A stretch of 64,000 nucleotides of DNA from Chloroflexota bacterium (GTDB lineage: Bacteria > Chloroflexota > Dehalococcoidia > Lucifugimonadales > Lucifugimonadaceae). Location of the stretch: NCBI GenBank assembly GCA_002721615.1, contig PBKW01000012.1, forward strand, positions 109,809 through 173,808, read 5' to 3'. A model generated the notes under the pieces. It made no database searches and was not told where the DNA came from. It was given only the letters and a program-made list of their open reading frames with translations. Positions 9,290 through 18,694 of the stretch are shown here, one piece after another. How positions within the stretch are numbered: position 1 is the stretch's first letter; each line of letters begins with the position of its first letter. The translations under genes were made by a program, and so were the position numbers.

Positions 9290-9303
9290 AGGAAAAAACA
9301 ATT
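9290..9303 (+). promoter_or_regulatory. Shine-Dalgarno and ATT start of rph
   Basis: AGGA at 9290-9293 precedes an ATT codon at 9301-9303 by 7 bases. The rph frame is closed by TAG at 9289-9291, and between that stop and the first GTG (9361) there is no ATG, GTG or TTG. The 20 codons in between encode conserved RNase PH sequence, so translation must start at or very near this ATT. ATT (AUU) starts are known in infC and pcnB. Confidence 0.6.
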
Positions 9304-9999
9304 AGAGAAAATAATAGAAAATTAAACGAGTTAAGACCTATAGAAATTGTAACTGGAATCGTGAAAAATGCAGATGGATCTGTTCTAATTAAAACTGGAA
9401 ATACTCACGTAATTTGTACTGCAACAATTTCTGAAAAAATTCCTCCCTGGTTATCTAATCAAGGATGGATTACAGCAGAATACTCTATGCTTCCAGCATC
9501 GACATCTTCTAGAGTTTCTAGAGAAATAACCAAAGGAAAGAAAAATTCCCGATCTCAAGAAATACAACGTTTGATAGGAAGATCATTAAGGTCATCATTA
9601 GATTTAAAATTATTAGGAGAAAAAACAATTACTATTGATTGTGATGTTTTAAATGCTGATGGAGGAACAAGAACAGCATCTATTACTGGAGGGTATATAG
9701 CCCTAAAAATAGCTCTTAATAAAATATTCAATGAAAAAAAAATAAACAACGAAATATTAACTCCTATAGCTGCCACAAGCATAGGAATAGTCAAAAAAAA
9801 AGTTTTACTAGACTTAAATTATGAGGAAGACTCTCAAGCAGATGTAGATTTAAATATCGTAATGAATTCAAAATTAGAAATTATAGAAATTCAAGGAACA
9901 GCAGAAAAAAAATCTTTTTCTAGAAAAAAATTAAATGAAATGTTAGATATAGGAACCGAGGGAATAAAAAAAATATTAGCTATACAAGAAGAGTTCTAA
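9301..9999 (+). CDS. rph: Ribonuclease PH, apparent AUU start
   Basis: This phosphorolytic 3'-to-5' exoribonuclease trims tRNA precursors. From the ATT at 9301 the protein reads (I/M)RENNRKLNELRPIEIVTG, matching the family N-terminus (MRPDGRKNDELRP...), and totals about 232 residues against a usual 235-240. Starting at the GTG at 9361 would delete about 20 conserved residues. Other family blocks are 'SVLIKTGNTHVICTATISEK', 'GWITAEYSMLP', 'SQEIQRLIGRSLRSSLDLK', 'TITIDCDVLNADGGTRTASI' and the C-terminal 'DLNYEEDSQADVDLNIV'. It ends one base before the LOG-like gene. Confidence 0.93.
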   Translation: MRENNRKLNELRPIEIVTGIVKNADGSVLIKTGNTHVICTATISEKIPPWLSNQGWITAEYSMLPASTSSRVSREITKGKKNSRSQEIQRLIGRSLRSSLDLKLLGEKTITIDCDVLNADGGTRTASITGGYIALKIALNKIFNEKKINNEILTPIAATSIGIVKKKVLLDLNYEEDSQADVDLNIVMNSKLEIIEIQGTAEKKSFSRKKLNEMLDIGTEGIKKILAIQEEF

Positions 10000-10000
10000 T

Positions 10001-10504
10001 TTGAATATAAAAATAATAAAAAAATTTGTTCCTATTTCTGTAATTGGAGCCAGCAATACTGATAAGAAAAATTTAAGTACAGCTTTCAAGGTAGGTCAAC
10101 TAATTGCTTCAAATAAAGGAGTTGTTATATGTGGTGGATTGGGGGGAATAATGGAATCTGTATGTAAAGGTGCTAAAAGTAAAAATGGACTTACTGTAGG
10201 AATATTGCCTGGAAATGATCCCAACGATTCTAATGATTGGGTAGACATAAAAATTCCAACAGGAATTGGATATGCTAGAAATGTTTTGGTAGTGAATGCA
10301 AGTAAAGTTTCTATAGCGATTTCTGGTGCTTTTGGAACTCTCTCTGAAATAGGTCATGCTCTTGCAGAAAATAAAAAAGTGATCGGTCTCAATACTTGGA
10401 ATCTAGACCAAAAACATATTGATTACAATAATATAGATATAATACATCAAGATACTCCAGAAAAAGCTGTAAAATTAGCTTTCAAATATGCACTAGAACA
10501 ATAA
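10001..10504 (+). CDS. LOG/DprA-fold family protein (TIGR00725-like)
   Basis: The 167-residue Rossmann-like protein starts with TTG one base after rph. It has 'PISVIGASNT' at the start, the family motif 'VICGGLGGIMESVCKGAKSK' near residues 43-62 and 'AIAISGAFGTLSEIGHALAE'-type sequence near 105-123. The PGGxGTxxE motif of LOG cytokinin phosphoribohydrolases appears only as 'GAFGTLSE', so the enzymatic role of LOG is not certain. The TIGR00725 branch has no settled function. Confidence 0.75.
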   Translation: MNIKIIKKFVPISVIGASNTDKKNLSTAFKVGQLIASNKGVVICGGLGGIMESVCKGAKSKNGLTVGILPGNDPNDSNDWVDIKIPTGIGYARNVLVVNASKVSIAISGAFGTLSEIGHALAENKKVIGLNTWNLDQKHIDYNNIDIIHQDTPEKAVKLAFKYALEQ

Positions 10505-10514
10505 CAAATATAAT

Positions 10515-11876
10515 ATGACTGCAAGAATAAAAAGAATAATAGCAAGACAAGTACTAGACTCTAGAGGAAATCCTACAATATGGACAGCAGTAATTACTGA
10601 TAAAAACGAGAAGTATTATAGTGTAGTTCCCTCAGGAGCAAGTAAAGGATCTAGGGAAGCTTTAGAGTTAAGAGACAATAATAATAAAAATTTCAACGGG
10701 AAAAGTGTCCTAACAGCAATATCAAATACAAACAATAAAATTTCTGAACAACTAAAAGGCCAAAAAGTAACTGATCAGAAAGAAATAGACCAAATAATGA
10801 TTGATCTAGATGGAACTAAAACCAAAGGTTCTTTAGGAGCTAATGCTATTTTGGGGGTATCAATGGCGTTAGCTAGGGCAGGAGCTAAAGAAGAAAATGT
10901 AGAATTATTCCAGTATATTAGAAAAATATATGATCCCCTCGATGATTCTTGGAATTATTCCACGAAATATCTTGAAAACTTCTCTGACTCAATGCCTACA
11001 AAAAATTATTTCTTACCTAATCCTATGTTTAATATGATTAACGGAGGATCTCACGCATTCAATTCAACAGATTTTCAAGAATATATGGTCGTACCTATAA
11101 TAGGAAACTTTCAAAAATCTCTTCAATGTGGATTTGATATTTACAATGAATTGAAAATCATTATAGAAAACAAGAAACTTCCTTCAACAGTTGGAGATGA
11201 AGGAGGATTTGCTATTTCTAGTATTAATAATTCTGATCCTTTAGATTTACTTATTGAAGCAACATTAAATACCAAATGGATACCCGGAAAAGATGTGAAA
11301 TTTGCTCTAGATATAGCTGCATCAGAATTTTTTGATAAAGAAAAAAATATATATGAACTCAAATCAGAAAAACTAAAATTAAATTCTGAAGAACTAGTTA
11401 CAATCTATGAATCACTAATTTCTAAATATCCTATTTACAGTATTGAAGATGGACTTTCAGAAGATGATTGGGATGGGTGGAAAAAAATGACATCAAAAAT
11501 AGGAACTGATATTCAACTAATTGGGGATGATTTATTTGTTACTCAAAAGGAATACTTAGATAAAGGTATAAAAGAAAATTCTGCAAATTCAATACTTATA
11601 AAATTAAATCAAGTAGGAACAGTTACAGAAACTATAGAAACAATTATTATGGCTCAAAAAAATAATTTCTCAACTATAATCAGCCATAGATCAGGTGAAA
11701 CTGAAGATACTTTTATTGCAGATTTAGCAGTAGGGACAAATTCAAACCAATTAAAATCAGGAGCACCTGCTAGAGGAGAACGAATAAGTAAATATAATCG
11801 TACTCTTTTGATCGGAGAAAACAATCTAGGGCATTTAAAAACATTAAAAATAAATAAAATAGGAATAAAAGGTTAA
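10515..11876 (+). CDS. eno: Enolase (phosphopyruvate hydratase)
   Basis: This glycolytic enzyme interconverts 2-phosphoglycerate and phosphoenolpyruvate. Typical motifs are 'ARQVLDSRGNPT' at the N-terminus, 'VPSGASKGSREALELRD', 'NGGSHAFNSTDFQEYMVVP', 'TVGDEGGFA', 'YSIEDGLSEDDWDGW', 'LIGDDLFVTQ', 'ILIKLNQVGTVTET' with the catalytic Lys, and 'IISHRSGETEDTFIADLAVG'. At 453 residues it is some 20-25 longer than usual because of an extra loop near residues 135-160 ahead of the PNPMFN block. It sits in a plus-strand run with gap, 4 bases before the gap ATG. Confidence 0.97.
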   Translation: MTARIKRIIARQVLDSRGNPTIWTAVITDKNEKYYSVVPSGASKGSREALELRDNNNKNFNGKSVLTAISNTNNKISEQLKGQKVTDQKEIDQIMIDLDGTKTKGSLGANAILGVSMALARAGAKEENVELFQYIRKIYDPLDDSWNYSTKYLENFSDSMPTKNYFLPNPMFNMINGGSHAFNSTDFQEYMVVPIIGNFQKSLQCGFDIYNELKIIIENKKLPSTVGDEGGFAISSINNSDPLDLLIEATLNTKWIPGKDVKFALDIAASEFFDKEKNIYELKSEKLKLNSEELVTIYESLISKYPIYSIEDGLSEDDWDGWKKMTSKIGTDIQLIGDDLFVTQKEYLDKGIKENSANSILIKLNQVGTVTETIETIIMAQKNNFSTIISHRSGETEDTFIADLAVGTNSNQLKSGAPARGERISKYNRTLLIGENNLGHLKTLKINKIGIKG

Positions 11877-11880
11877 AAAT

Positions 11881-12897
11881 ATGAAAAAAACAAAAATAGG
11901 AATAAATGGTTTTGGACGTATAGGAAGACAACTTACTAAAGCACTTCTTCAAAATTTTTCTCATGAAATAAAAATAGTGGCTATTAATGATTTAGCACCC
12001 ATTTCAAATTGTGCCCACTTGTTTAAATATGATAGTACATATGGAAATTTTCAAGGAAATATTGATAGTGATGATAATTATCTGATAATTAATAATGAAA
12101 AAATCAAAGTCTTTTCAAAAAAATCACCTTCTGAAATACCTTGGAATCAAGAGAATGTAGAAATAGTAGTAGAATCTACAGGTTTTTTTACTGATGCGTC
12201 TGATGCTGGAAACCACTTGGGAGATTCTGTAAAAAAAGTAATTATTTCTGCACCAGCAACTAACGAAGACCTGACTTTGGTGTTAGGCGTAAATCAGGAT
12301 AAGTATGACCCAAGTTCTCATCATATAATATCAAATGCATCATGCACTACAAATTGTGTAGCTCCAATGGTAAAAGTAATTCATGATAGCTTCGGAGTAG
12401 AAAATGCTTTAATGTCCACGATTCATTCCTATACTAATGATCAAAAAATTCTAGATCAAATGCATTCAGATTTAAGAAGGGCTAGATCAGCAGCTGAAAA
12501 TATAATTCCTACTACAACTGGAGCAGCTAAAGCAGTCACAAAAGTTATTCCAGAATTAGAAGGAAAAATAGATGGCATGGCTTACAGAGTTCCTACTGCT
12601 ACTGTATCAGTGACTGACCTCACATTAACCTTGAAAGATAAAGCTAATACTACTGAAATTAATGCTGAATTTGAAAAATTCAGTAAGAATAGCTTAAAAG
12701 GAATTCTAAATTATTCAAATGAACCTTTAGTATCCTCAGACTTCAGAGGGAGTCCTTACAGTGTGACAATAGATGGATTATCTACAAGTTTCGTAGGAAA
12801 TAACTTTCTTAAAATTGTGGGCTGGTATGACAATGAATGGGGTTATGCTTCAAGAACTGCAGATGTAGTTTCTTTATTAGCATCTAAAGGATCATAA
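11881..12897 (+). CDS. gap: Glyceraldehyde-3-phosphate dehydrogenase
   Basis: The 338-residue glycolytic enzyme has the NAD-binding start 'KIGINGFGRIGRQLTKAL', the catalytic Cys C155 in 'SNASCTTNCVAPM', the catalytic His in 'TIHSYTNDQ' and the C-terminal 'GWYDNEWGYASR'. It follows eno by 4 bases, so the two lower-glycolysis genes are likely co-transcribed with rph and the LOG-like gene. Confidence 0.97.
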   Translation: MKKTKIGINGFGRIGRQLTKALLQNFSHEIKIVAINDLAPISNCAHLFKYDSTYGNFQGNIDSDDNYLIINNEKIKVFSKKSPSEIPWNQENVEIVVESTGFFTDASDAGNHLGDSVKKVIISAPATNEDLTLVLGVNQDKYDPSSHHIISNASCTTNCVAPMVKVIHDSFGVENALMSTIHSYTNDQKILDQMHSDLRRARSAAENIIPTTTGAAKAVTKVIPELEGKIDGMAYRVPTATVSVTDLTLTLKDKANTTEINAEFEKFSKNSLKGILNYSNEPLVSSDFRGSPYSVTIDGLSTSFVGNNFLKIVGWYDNEWGYASRTADVVSLLASKGS

Positions 12898-12990
12898 TAA
12901 AATATAATTTTTGGAATAAGAATGAAATTGTTAACAATTTTAGATTATAATGAAAACACAAAAATAATTATCTGATAAACAGGTTGCAGA

Positions 12991-13944
12991 ATGTCTACAA
13001 TTAACTCAACAAATAAAAACGGTAACACTTCTTCAAATAAAGAATGGAAACAATTAGAAAAACCCAAGACTGGAAGCTGGACAGTAAAAGGAGGTTTAGC
13101 TCAAATGTTAAAGGGTGGAGTAATAATGGATGTTGTTACCTCAGAACACGCTAAGATAGCTGAAGATGCAGGAGCAGTGGCTGTTATGGCACTAGAAAGA
13201 GTCCCTGCAGATATAAGAGCAGATGGAGGAGTGGCTAGAATGTCAGATCCTGAGTTGATTTCAGGAATCATAAATTCTGTAAGCATCCCAGTAATGGCTA
13301 AATGTAGAATTGGGCACTTCGTTGAGGCACAAATTCTTGAATCTTTAGGTGTAGATTATGCAGATGAATCTGAAGTGCTAACAGAGGCAGATACTAAGCA
13401 TCATATTAATAAATGGAACTTTAAAATGCCTTTTGTTTGTGGAGCAAGAAATCTAGGTGAAGCCTTAAGAAGAATTGGAGAAGGGGCTGCTATGATAAGA
13501 ACTAAAGGAGAAGCTGGAACTGGAGATGTAGTACAAGCTGTGAGTCATGCTAGATCTGTACTTGGTCATATACAAAAAATTACTATCATGTCAGAAGAAG
13601 AATTAATGACCGAAGCGAAAAATATTGGAGCTCCTTATGAATTACTAATTGAAATAAAAAGATCTGGAAAATTACCAGTTGTAAATTTTGCAGCTGGTGG
13701 AATTGCAACACCTGCAGATGCTGCCTTAATGATGCAACTAGGTGTAGATGGTGTATTTGTTGGTTCAGGAATTTTTAAATCTGGAAACCCTGCTAAAAGA
13801 GCCGAAGCAATAGTAAAGGCGACAACCCATTATAATGATCCAAGCATATTGGCTGAAGTATCTAAAGGTTTAGGAGAGGCAATGGTAGGGATAAATGTAT
13901 CCACTATACCTGAAGATTCAAGATTAGAAATTAGAGGGTCTTAA
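12991..13944 (+). CDS. pdxS: Pyridoxal 5'-phosphate synthase subunit PdxS
   Basis: PdxS forms PLP from ribose 5-phosphate, glyceraldehyde 3-phosphate and ammonia from PdxT. The 317-residue (beta/alpha)8 barrel carries '[20 protein letters not shown]' with D47, the substrate lysine K104 in '[15 protein letters not shown]', '[16 protein letters not shown]', '[15 protein letters not shown]' and the C-terminal phosphate site '[20 protein letters not shown]'. About 30 N-terminal residues are a low-complexity Asn/Ser/Lys extension. PdxT follows 9 bases later. Confidence 0.97.
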   Translation: MSTINSTNKNGNTSSNKEWKQLEKPKTGSWTVKGGLAQMLKGGVIMDVVTSEHAKIAEDAGAVAVMALERVPADIRADGGVARMSDPELISGIINSVSIPVMAKCRIGHFVEAQILESLGVDYADESEVLTEADTKHHINKWNFKMPFVCGARNLGEALRRIGEGAAMIRTKGEAGTGDVVQAVSHARSVLGHIQKITIMSEEELMTEAKNIGAPYELLIEIKRSGKLPVVNFAAGGIATPADAALMMQLGVDGVFVGSGIFKSGNPAKRAEAIVKATTHYNDPSILAEVSKGLGEAMVGINVSTIPEDSRLEIRGS

Positions 13945-13953
13945 CAAATCTAT

Positions 13954-14544
13954 ATGAAATTGGGTGTACTGGCATTACAAGGAGATTTTAAAGAACACGT
14001 AAAATCATTTTCGCAACTGGGAATAGACACTTTAGAAATACGTAATCCAGAGGAATTAAGTAATTTAAATGGTTTAGTTATCCCTGGTGGCGAAAGCACA
14101 ACAATAACAAAATTGATTGACATCTATGGTTTCCGTGATGCTATATTAAAATCAGTAAAACAAGGAATGAATATTTGGGGAACATGTGCTGGAATGATTG
14201 TTGTATCAAAAAGATTAACAGATCCTTATCCTAACCCTCTAGGTTTAATAGACATAGAAGTTTCAAGAAATTGGTATGGTAGTCAAATTAACAGTTTTGA
14301 AGTAGCCATCCCTTTCAAAGAACTTGGCCCCAAAGTATTCCCTGGAATATTTATTAGAGCGCCATATATTTCATCTGTAGATGAATCCAATAAATCTATA
14401 AAAGTATTAGCTCGATTATCAGATGGTACACCCGTAGCTATTATTCAAAAACATAAAAATCACAAAATTTTGGTTACTTCCTTTCATCCAGAGCTAACAG
14501 ATGATCTTAGAGTTCATCAATATTTTGTAAAAATGACTGAATAG
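13954..14544 (+). CDS. pdxT: Pyridoxal 5'-phosphate synthase glutaminase subunit PdxT
   Basis: This class I glutamine amidotransferase feeds ammonia to PdxS. The 196-residue protein has 'GVLALQGDFKEH' at the start, 'LVIPGGESTTITKL' near 41-54, the catalytic Cys C78 in 'NIWGTCAGMIV', and the His-Glu pair in 'VTSFHPELTDD' near the C-terminus, so the triad is complete. It is directly downstream of pdxS. Confidence 0.96.
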   Translation: MKLGVLALQGDFKEHVKSFSQLGIDTLEIRNPEELSNLNGLVIPGGESTTITKLIDIYGFRDAILKSVKQGMNIWGTCAGMIVVSKRLTDPYPNPLGLIDIEVSRNWYGSQINSFEVAIPFKELGPKVFPGIFIRAPYISSVDESNKSIKVLARLSDGTPVAIIQKHKNHKILVTSFHPELTDDLRVHQYFVKMTE

Positions 14545-14561
14545 ATAAAGAGTATATTCTA

Positions 14562-16088
14562 GTGACATCAAATTATAATTTTCAAGAAGATTTATCTGCT
14601 TTAATAAACATACTACCTTTAAGAATTCAAAGATTTCTTAAAAATAATGAAGAATTAGAATCCTTAGTAGAAGTAGTATTAGATCTAGGCAGATTGCCTG
14701 AAGTAAGATTTCCAAATGATCAAATTCCAATTCCCGGTAAAGAAGTAACCCATAATGAAATAAATTCTTTTTTAGAAAAAGTAGGAGATTTTGGAGATGA
14801 TAACCGTGCAGGAGTTGAAAGAACTCTACATAGAATATCTGTAATTAGAAATCGCTTAGGAATTCCTATAGGAGTGACTTGTAGAGTAGGTAGAGCTATA
14901 TTCGGAACTATAGCTAGCATTGAAGATATAGTCTTGAGAGGTGAAAGTGTTTTACTATTAGGAAAACCAGGTGTAGGAAAAACAACAATGCTAAGAGAGG
15001 TAGCAAGAGTACTTTCAGGAATAGCAAAAAAAAGAGTGATTATCGTAGATACTTCTAATGAAATAGCTGGAGACGGAGACGTTCCTCACTCTGCAATAGG
15101 AAACTCTAGAAGAATGCAAGTTCCCTCGACACCTGAACAACATAAAATAATGGTAGAAGCAGTTGAAAATCATATGCCTGAAGTAATAATTATTGATGAA
15201 ATGAGTACTGAACTTGAAGCATTAGCAGCTAGAACTATAGCAGAAAGAGGAGTGCAACTTATTGCTACAGCTCATGCAAATAATTTAGAAAATATAGTTA
15301 GTAATCCAACCCTTTCAGATTTAGTAGGAGGAACTCAAACTGTTACATTAGGTGATATTGAAGCGAGAAGAAGAAAAACTCAAAAAACAATACTTGAAAG
15401 AAAGCATGACCCTACATTCCCGGTTGTTGTAGAAATTAGAAACAGAAAAACTGTAGGAATACACAAAGATGTATCAAAATCAGTAGACAACATTTTAAAA
15501 GGTATTACTGTAATCCCTGAGATAAAATCATTAGATGGATCAAATATTTCTGCTCCTAAGATAAAATTACCTGAAAAACAAAAACCAGAATTTTTCAATG
15601 ATTCTAAACTAATATTTCCATTTGGAGTGCCTAAAAATACCTTAAGAAAATTAATACGAGAAGAAGGAGAACACCTGAAAATTACTGATAATCCAGAAAA
15701 TGCTGAAATTTTAGTAACTACTAAATCTCATTATGGGAGAAGGCCAACTGCATTGAGAGAAGCTGAGATAAAAGGTATACCCATTTACGTTTTGAGAAAA
15801 GGATCAAAAGAGCAAATTAAACAATTTATAAATTCATCCCATAAAATTAAAACTAATCAAAATAATCTTGATTCAAATAATTTAAAGAAAGCTATTGAAG
15901 AAACTAATGAAGCTATATTAAAAGTATTAAATGGAAGTGATAAAATTATTCTTTCTCCCCAAAATTCTTATGTTAGAAAATTACAACATCAAATGGTTTT
16001 AAGAGAAAAATCTATTATTACGGAAAGTATAGGAGAAGGAAAGTCAAGAAGAGTGGTACTATCCAAGGATTCTTATCAGAATGTCTAA
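14562..16088 (+). CDS. SpoIIIAA-like AAA ATPase with C-terminal R3H domain
   Basis: The 508-residue protein starts with GTG. Its ATPase core is of the SpoIIIAA/Ycf45 type: Walker A 'GKPGVGKTTMLREVARVLSG' at residues 134-153, 'KRVIIVDTSNEIAGDGD', Walker B 'PEVIIIDEMSTELEALAART', and 'VQLIATAHANNLE'. An N-terminal domain ('LGRLPEVRF') precedes it. The C-terminal 'SYVRKLQHQMV' then 'SIGEGKSRRVVL' fits an R3H single-stranded nucleic-acid-binding domain. Such proteins occur in Chloroflexota and cyanobacteria; their job is not settled. The last 8 bases overlap tmk. Confidence 0.85.
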   Translation: MTSNYNFQEDLSALINILPLRIQRFLKNNEELESLVEVVLDLGRLPEVRFPNDQIPIPGKEVTHNEINSFLEKVGDFGDDNRAGVERTLHRISVIRNRLGIPIGVTCRVGRAIFGTIASIEDIVLRGESVLLLGKPGVGKTTMLREVARVLSGIAKKRVIIVDTSNEIAGDGDVPHSAIGNSRRMQVPSTPEQHKIMVEAVENHMPEVIIIDEMSTELEALAARTIAERGVQLIATAHANNLENIVSNPTLSDLVGGTQTVTLGDIEARRRKTQKTILERKHDPTFPVVVEIRNRKTVGIHKDVSKSVDNILKGITVIPEIKSLDGSNISAPKIKLPEKQKPEFFNDSKLIFPFGVPKNTLRKLIREEGEHLKITDNPENAEILVTTKSHYGRRPTALREAEIKGIPIYVLRKGSKEQIKQFINSSHKIKTNQNNLDSNNLKKAIEETNEAILKVLNGSDKIILSPQNSYVRKLQHQMVLREKSIITESIGEGKSRRVVLSKDSYQNV

Positions 16089-16707
16089 ACTAATCTCTAT
16101 AGAAGGATCAGATGGAACAGGCAAGACAACACAATCTCTTGCTCTTGTTAACAATTTTAAAAAGCATAACAAAGAAGCAATTCTGGCTAGAGAGCCAGGT
16201 GGTACTAATATTGGAGAAATTCTTAGAAAAATACTTAAAAATGATAAAAATATTGAACCTCTATCTGAATTATTATTATTCCAAGCTGCTAGAACAGAAT
16301 TAATAGAAAAAATTATTTTTCCCGCACTAAAATCAAATAAAATAGTAGTAGTTGATAGATATAAAGATTCTACTTTAGCATACCAAGGTTTTGGAAGAGG
16401 GTTAGATATAGAACTAATTAATTTATTAAACAATATTTCTACACAAAATCTTGAACCAGATTTAACTATTCTACTTGATATGCCTGTTGAAGAAGCTATA
16501 AACAGAACATCTCAAAGACAACAAGTTTCTCAACAAATAACAGAAACAAATTTTGAAGATGAATCTATAGATTTCCATACTAGAGTATCTAATGGATTTA
16601 GGACTTTAGCTAAAAAATCAGACAAATGGATAATTGTAAATGGATCACTGGACATCAATCAAATATCAGAAATAATTTGGAAATCAGTAAAAAATTTATT
16701 TGATTAA
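16081..16707 (+). CDS. tmk: Thymidylate kinase
   Basis: This enzyme phosphorylates dTMP to dTDP. The 208-residue P-loop kinase has 'ISIEGSDGTGKTTQSLALVN' at the start, the dTMP-binding 'LAREPGGTNIGEILRK', 'VVVDRYKDSTLAYQGFGRGL' with the DRY/DRx motif, and a LID region near 'NRTSQRQQ'. Its start lies inside the R3H ATPase gene (8-base overlap), and its end overlaps the convergent Nudix gene by 4 bases. Confidence 0.95.
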   Translation: MSKLISIEGSDGTGKTTQSLALVNNFKKHNKEAILAREPGGTNIGEILRKILKNDKNIEPLSELLLFQAARTELIEKIIFPALKSNKIVVVDRYKDSTLAYQGFGRGLDIELINLLNNISTQNLEPDLTILLDMPVEEAINRTSQRQQVSQQITETNFEDESIDFHTRVSNGFRTLAKKSDKWIIVNGSLDINQISEIIWKSVKNLFD

Positions 16708-17177
16708 CTTTGTTTTTTCCAATCATTAATTATTTGAATATCATGGTCAAAAGCCAATTCGGGTAATTCAGTTAATAAAAACTCTTTAACTTCATCAATT
16801 TCATGGTTCATCTTTATATTGCCTGATAAAACTTTGGCTTCATAAGCACATAAGATTATTGGGTTATCATTATAAGAATATACTCCTATTAAATTAGATA
16901 CTTCGATTTTTAAATTGGTTTCTTCCATAACTTCTCTTTTCAATGCATCTTCAAGTTTTTCACCTCTATCTACAAAACCAGATGGAAAACTCCAACTACC
17001 CATAGAAGGATTAATAGCTCTTTTAACTAATAAGATGCTTTGATTCTGAAAAATTATAGCTGCCACTGCAACTTTAGGGTCCAAATAAATTATAGTCTTA
17101 CAATTATTACAGTAATAATGTTTTTTCAAAAACTTTATTGGACCTGAACAATTACTACAATAATTTAATTTTTCCAT
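16704..17177 (-). CDS. Nudix hydrolase with N-terminal zinc ribbon
   Basis: Residues 1-30 form a zinc ribbon with C7, C10, C23 and C26. The Nudix box begins at G67 in 'GFVDRGEKLEDALKREVMEE' and matches GX5EX7REUXEEXGU, with Asn for the last Gly ('ETNLKI'). The 157-residue size and the zinc ribbon recall the NudC/NADH pyrophosphatase group and ADP-ribose-type Nudix proteins, but the NudC substrate motif SQPWPFPQS is not seen, so the substrate is unknown. Confidence 0.85.
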   Translation of the reverse strand: MEKLNYCSNCSGPIKFLKKHYYCNNCKTIIYLDPKVAVAAIIFQNQSILLVKRAINPSMGSWSFPSGFVDRGEKLEDALKREVMEETNLKIEVSNLIGVYSYNDNPIILCAYEAKVLSGNIKMNHEIDEVKEFLLTELPELAFDHDIQIINDWKKQS

Positions 17178-17264
17178 AAGAGAACTTTAACAGTGTCGAA
17201 GAAAATATCCTATTCTTAAAAAAAATAATAAAGTAAATACAAATACAAATAACACAGGAGAAAA

Positions 17265-17459
17265 ATGCCAATCATAAATATTACTTGGTATGAAGGACCA
17301 ACAGATGAACAAAAAAAGAAAGTCGCTGATTCAGTGACTAAATCAATTGTCAAAATATTGGACACCCCAGAATATCCATGCAAACCTGATGTAGTACAAA
17401 TTATTTTTAACGATATAAAAAAATCTAATGTATCTAGAGCCGGAATTATCCAAGGATAA
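17265..17459 (+). CDS. 4-oxalocrotonate tautomerase-like small protein
   Basis: The 64-residue protein starts MPIINITWYEGPT. The Pro after Met is the catalytic base of the tautomerase superfamily once Met is removed, and the length is right for 4-OT monomers, which act as hexamers. 'PDVVQIIFNDIKKSNVSRAG' fits the second half of the beta-alpha-beta unit. A Shine-Dalgarno (CAGGAG) lies 6 bases before the ATG. The substrate is not evident and there is no catechol pathway nearby. Confidence 0.8.
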   Translation: MPIINITWYEGPTDEQKKKVADSVTKSIVKILDTPEYPCKPDVVQIIFNDIKKSNVSRAGIIQG

Positions 17460-17492
17460 TTAATCTAATAAAGAAATCAATTAGAACAATTT

Positions 17493-18188
17493 TTATAAAT
17501 CTACTTTTAGAGTTCCTATAGGTCTTCTATCATCGCAATACCACAATTCATTATCTTTAATAGTCATTCCATGGACTTCCACATTTCCAGGGACTCTAAA
17601 AGCATCATACACTCTACCATCACTTAATCTAATTTTGCTTATTACACCCATAGCAGTATCAGCAGCCCAAATCATTCCTTCTTCTTGAGCCCAAGCAATT
17701 CCATGAACTCTAAATCCAGGCACTTTTACCCTATCAACTTCTTTCCAATTTTTGGGATCCATAATATGAATATATTGAGATGGAGGAGATGCAATAAACA
17801 ATAATCCATCTTTCCACTCAAGTCCATGATCACCTGTTGGAGTTAACTCTTCTTCTTTTGCGAAAGCTTCGCTTGTAGCATTAATTCCAGCACCCGGCGA
17901 ATCATATATTTGAATTGTTTTACCAGAACTACTGTCTATTTTATGAATCTTACAATCATATGTAGAAGATATCCAAATATTCTCTTCAGAGTCTAAAGTT
18001 ATCCCAGAAGAACGGTCTGTAGTAGTTTGTAACTCTTTAATAATTTTTCCTGATTCCCAATCCAATAGATGAACTTTAGAATTCCCTTGATCTACAATCC
18101 ATAAACCATCTTGAGAGGCTTGAAGCCCATTAGGTTTAGGACCAGGAGACACCATAAGTTGAATAGGAGATGCATATCTAACTTTCAT
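17493..18188 (-). CDS. NHL/SMP-30-like beta-propeller protein
   Basis: The 231-residue protein without a signal peptide is built from repeating propeller blades: 'GLQASQDGLWIVDQGNSKVH', 'GITLDSEENIWISSTYDCKI', 'HGLEWKDGLLFIASPPSQYI', 'HGIAWAQEEGMIWAADTAMG' and 'HGMTIKDNELWYCDDRRPIG'. This matches the streptogramin-lyase/YncE/SMP-30 group of ligand-binding or lactonase propellers. It overlaps the upstream membrane-protein gene by 4 bases (ATGA). The specific reaction cannot be assigned. Confidence 0.75.
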   Translation of the reverse strand: MKVRYASPIQLMVSPGPKPNGLQASQDGLWIVDQGNSKVHLLDWESGKIIKELQTTTDRSSGITLDSEENIWISSTYDCKIHKIDSSSGKTIQIYDSPGAGINATSEAFAKEEELTPTGDHGLEWKDGLLFIASPPSQYIHIMDPKNWKEVDRVKVPGFRVHGIAWAQEEGMIWAADTAMGVISKIRLSDGRVYDAFRVPGNVEVHGMTIKDNELWYCDDRRPIGTLKVDL

Positions 18189-18610
18189 AAATAATCCTTA
18201 CTATCTTTATTAATGAATTTTAATATAACAACATAATAATAAAAATCAAAAATCAATAAAAATCCACCTTGAATTATCACTCCAATTCCATGTCCCTGAT
18301 TAATATCAAATATTCCAAAAAACAAAAATATACCTGCTAACACATAGAATAAATCTAAAATCGAATTTATTCCTAAAATCTTCTTTAATTTAGACAAATT
18401 TTGAATATGAGATTGATTTCTAATCTTCCTAACAATAAAAGGAAATATAGCTATCAAACAATCTATTAAACCCCAAATGATAAATTGAAATCCAATAGCA
18501 TTAATAAAAGAATTATCGAAAAAAAACAGAATTATTCCATTCAAAGATGAACATAATCCCCAAATAAAAAGATTTAATGAAATTTCATGTTCAACATTTT
18601 TGATTTTCAT
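18185..18610 (-). CDS. Four-helix membrane protein, unknown
   Basis: The 141-residue protein has about four hydrophobic segments (roughly residues 12-32, 35-58, 83-103 and 110-133). A basic loop 'IVRKIRNQSHIQNLSKLKKI' lies between the second and third. It overlaps the propeller gene by 4 bases, so the two are probably made together. I do not recognise a family of known function. Confidence 0.65.
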   Translation of the reverse strand: MKIKNVEHEISLNLFIWGLCSSLNGIILFFFDNSFINAIGFQFIIWGLIDCLIAIFPFIVRKIRNQSHIQNLSKLKKILGINSILDLFYVLAGIFLFFGIFDINQGHGIGVIIQGGFLLIFDFYYYVVILKFINKDSKDYL

Positions 18611-18694
18611 TAACGTATGATAAATAAAATATTATTTTTTAAGAATTATACTATTAATAAAATTATATAATCTTATTCTAAAAAACTGATTTAA

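Noticed and set aside
9361..9999. rph starting at the GTG at 9361
   Set aside because: It would drop about 20 conserved N-terminal residues that are encoded in frame just upstream.
10109..10357. Minus-strand frame opposite the LOG-like gene, and similar long frames opposite other genes
   Set aside because: They are antisense shadows of conserved genes, with no ribosome site and no recognisable protein features.
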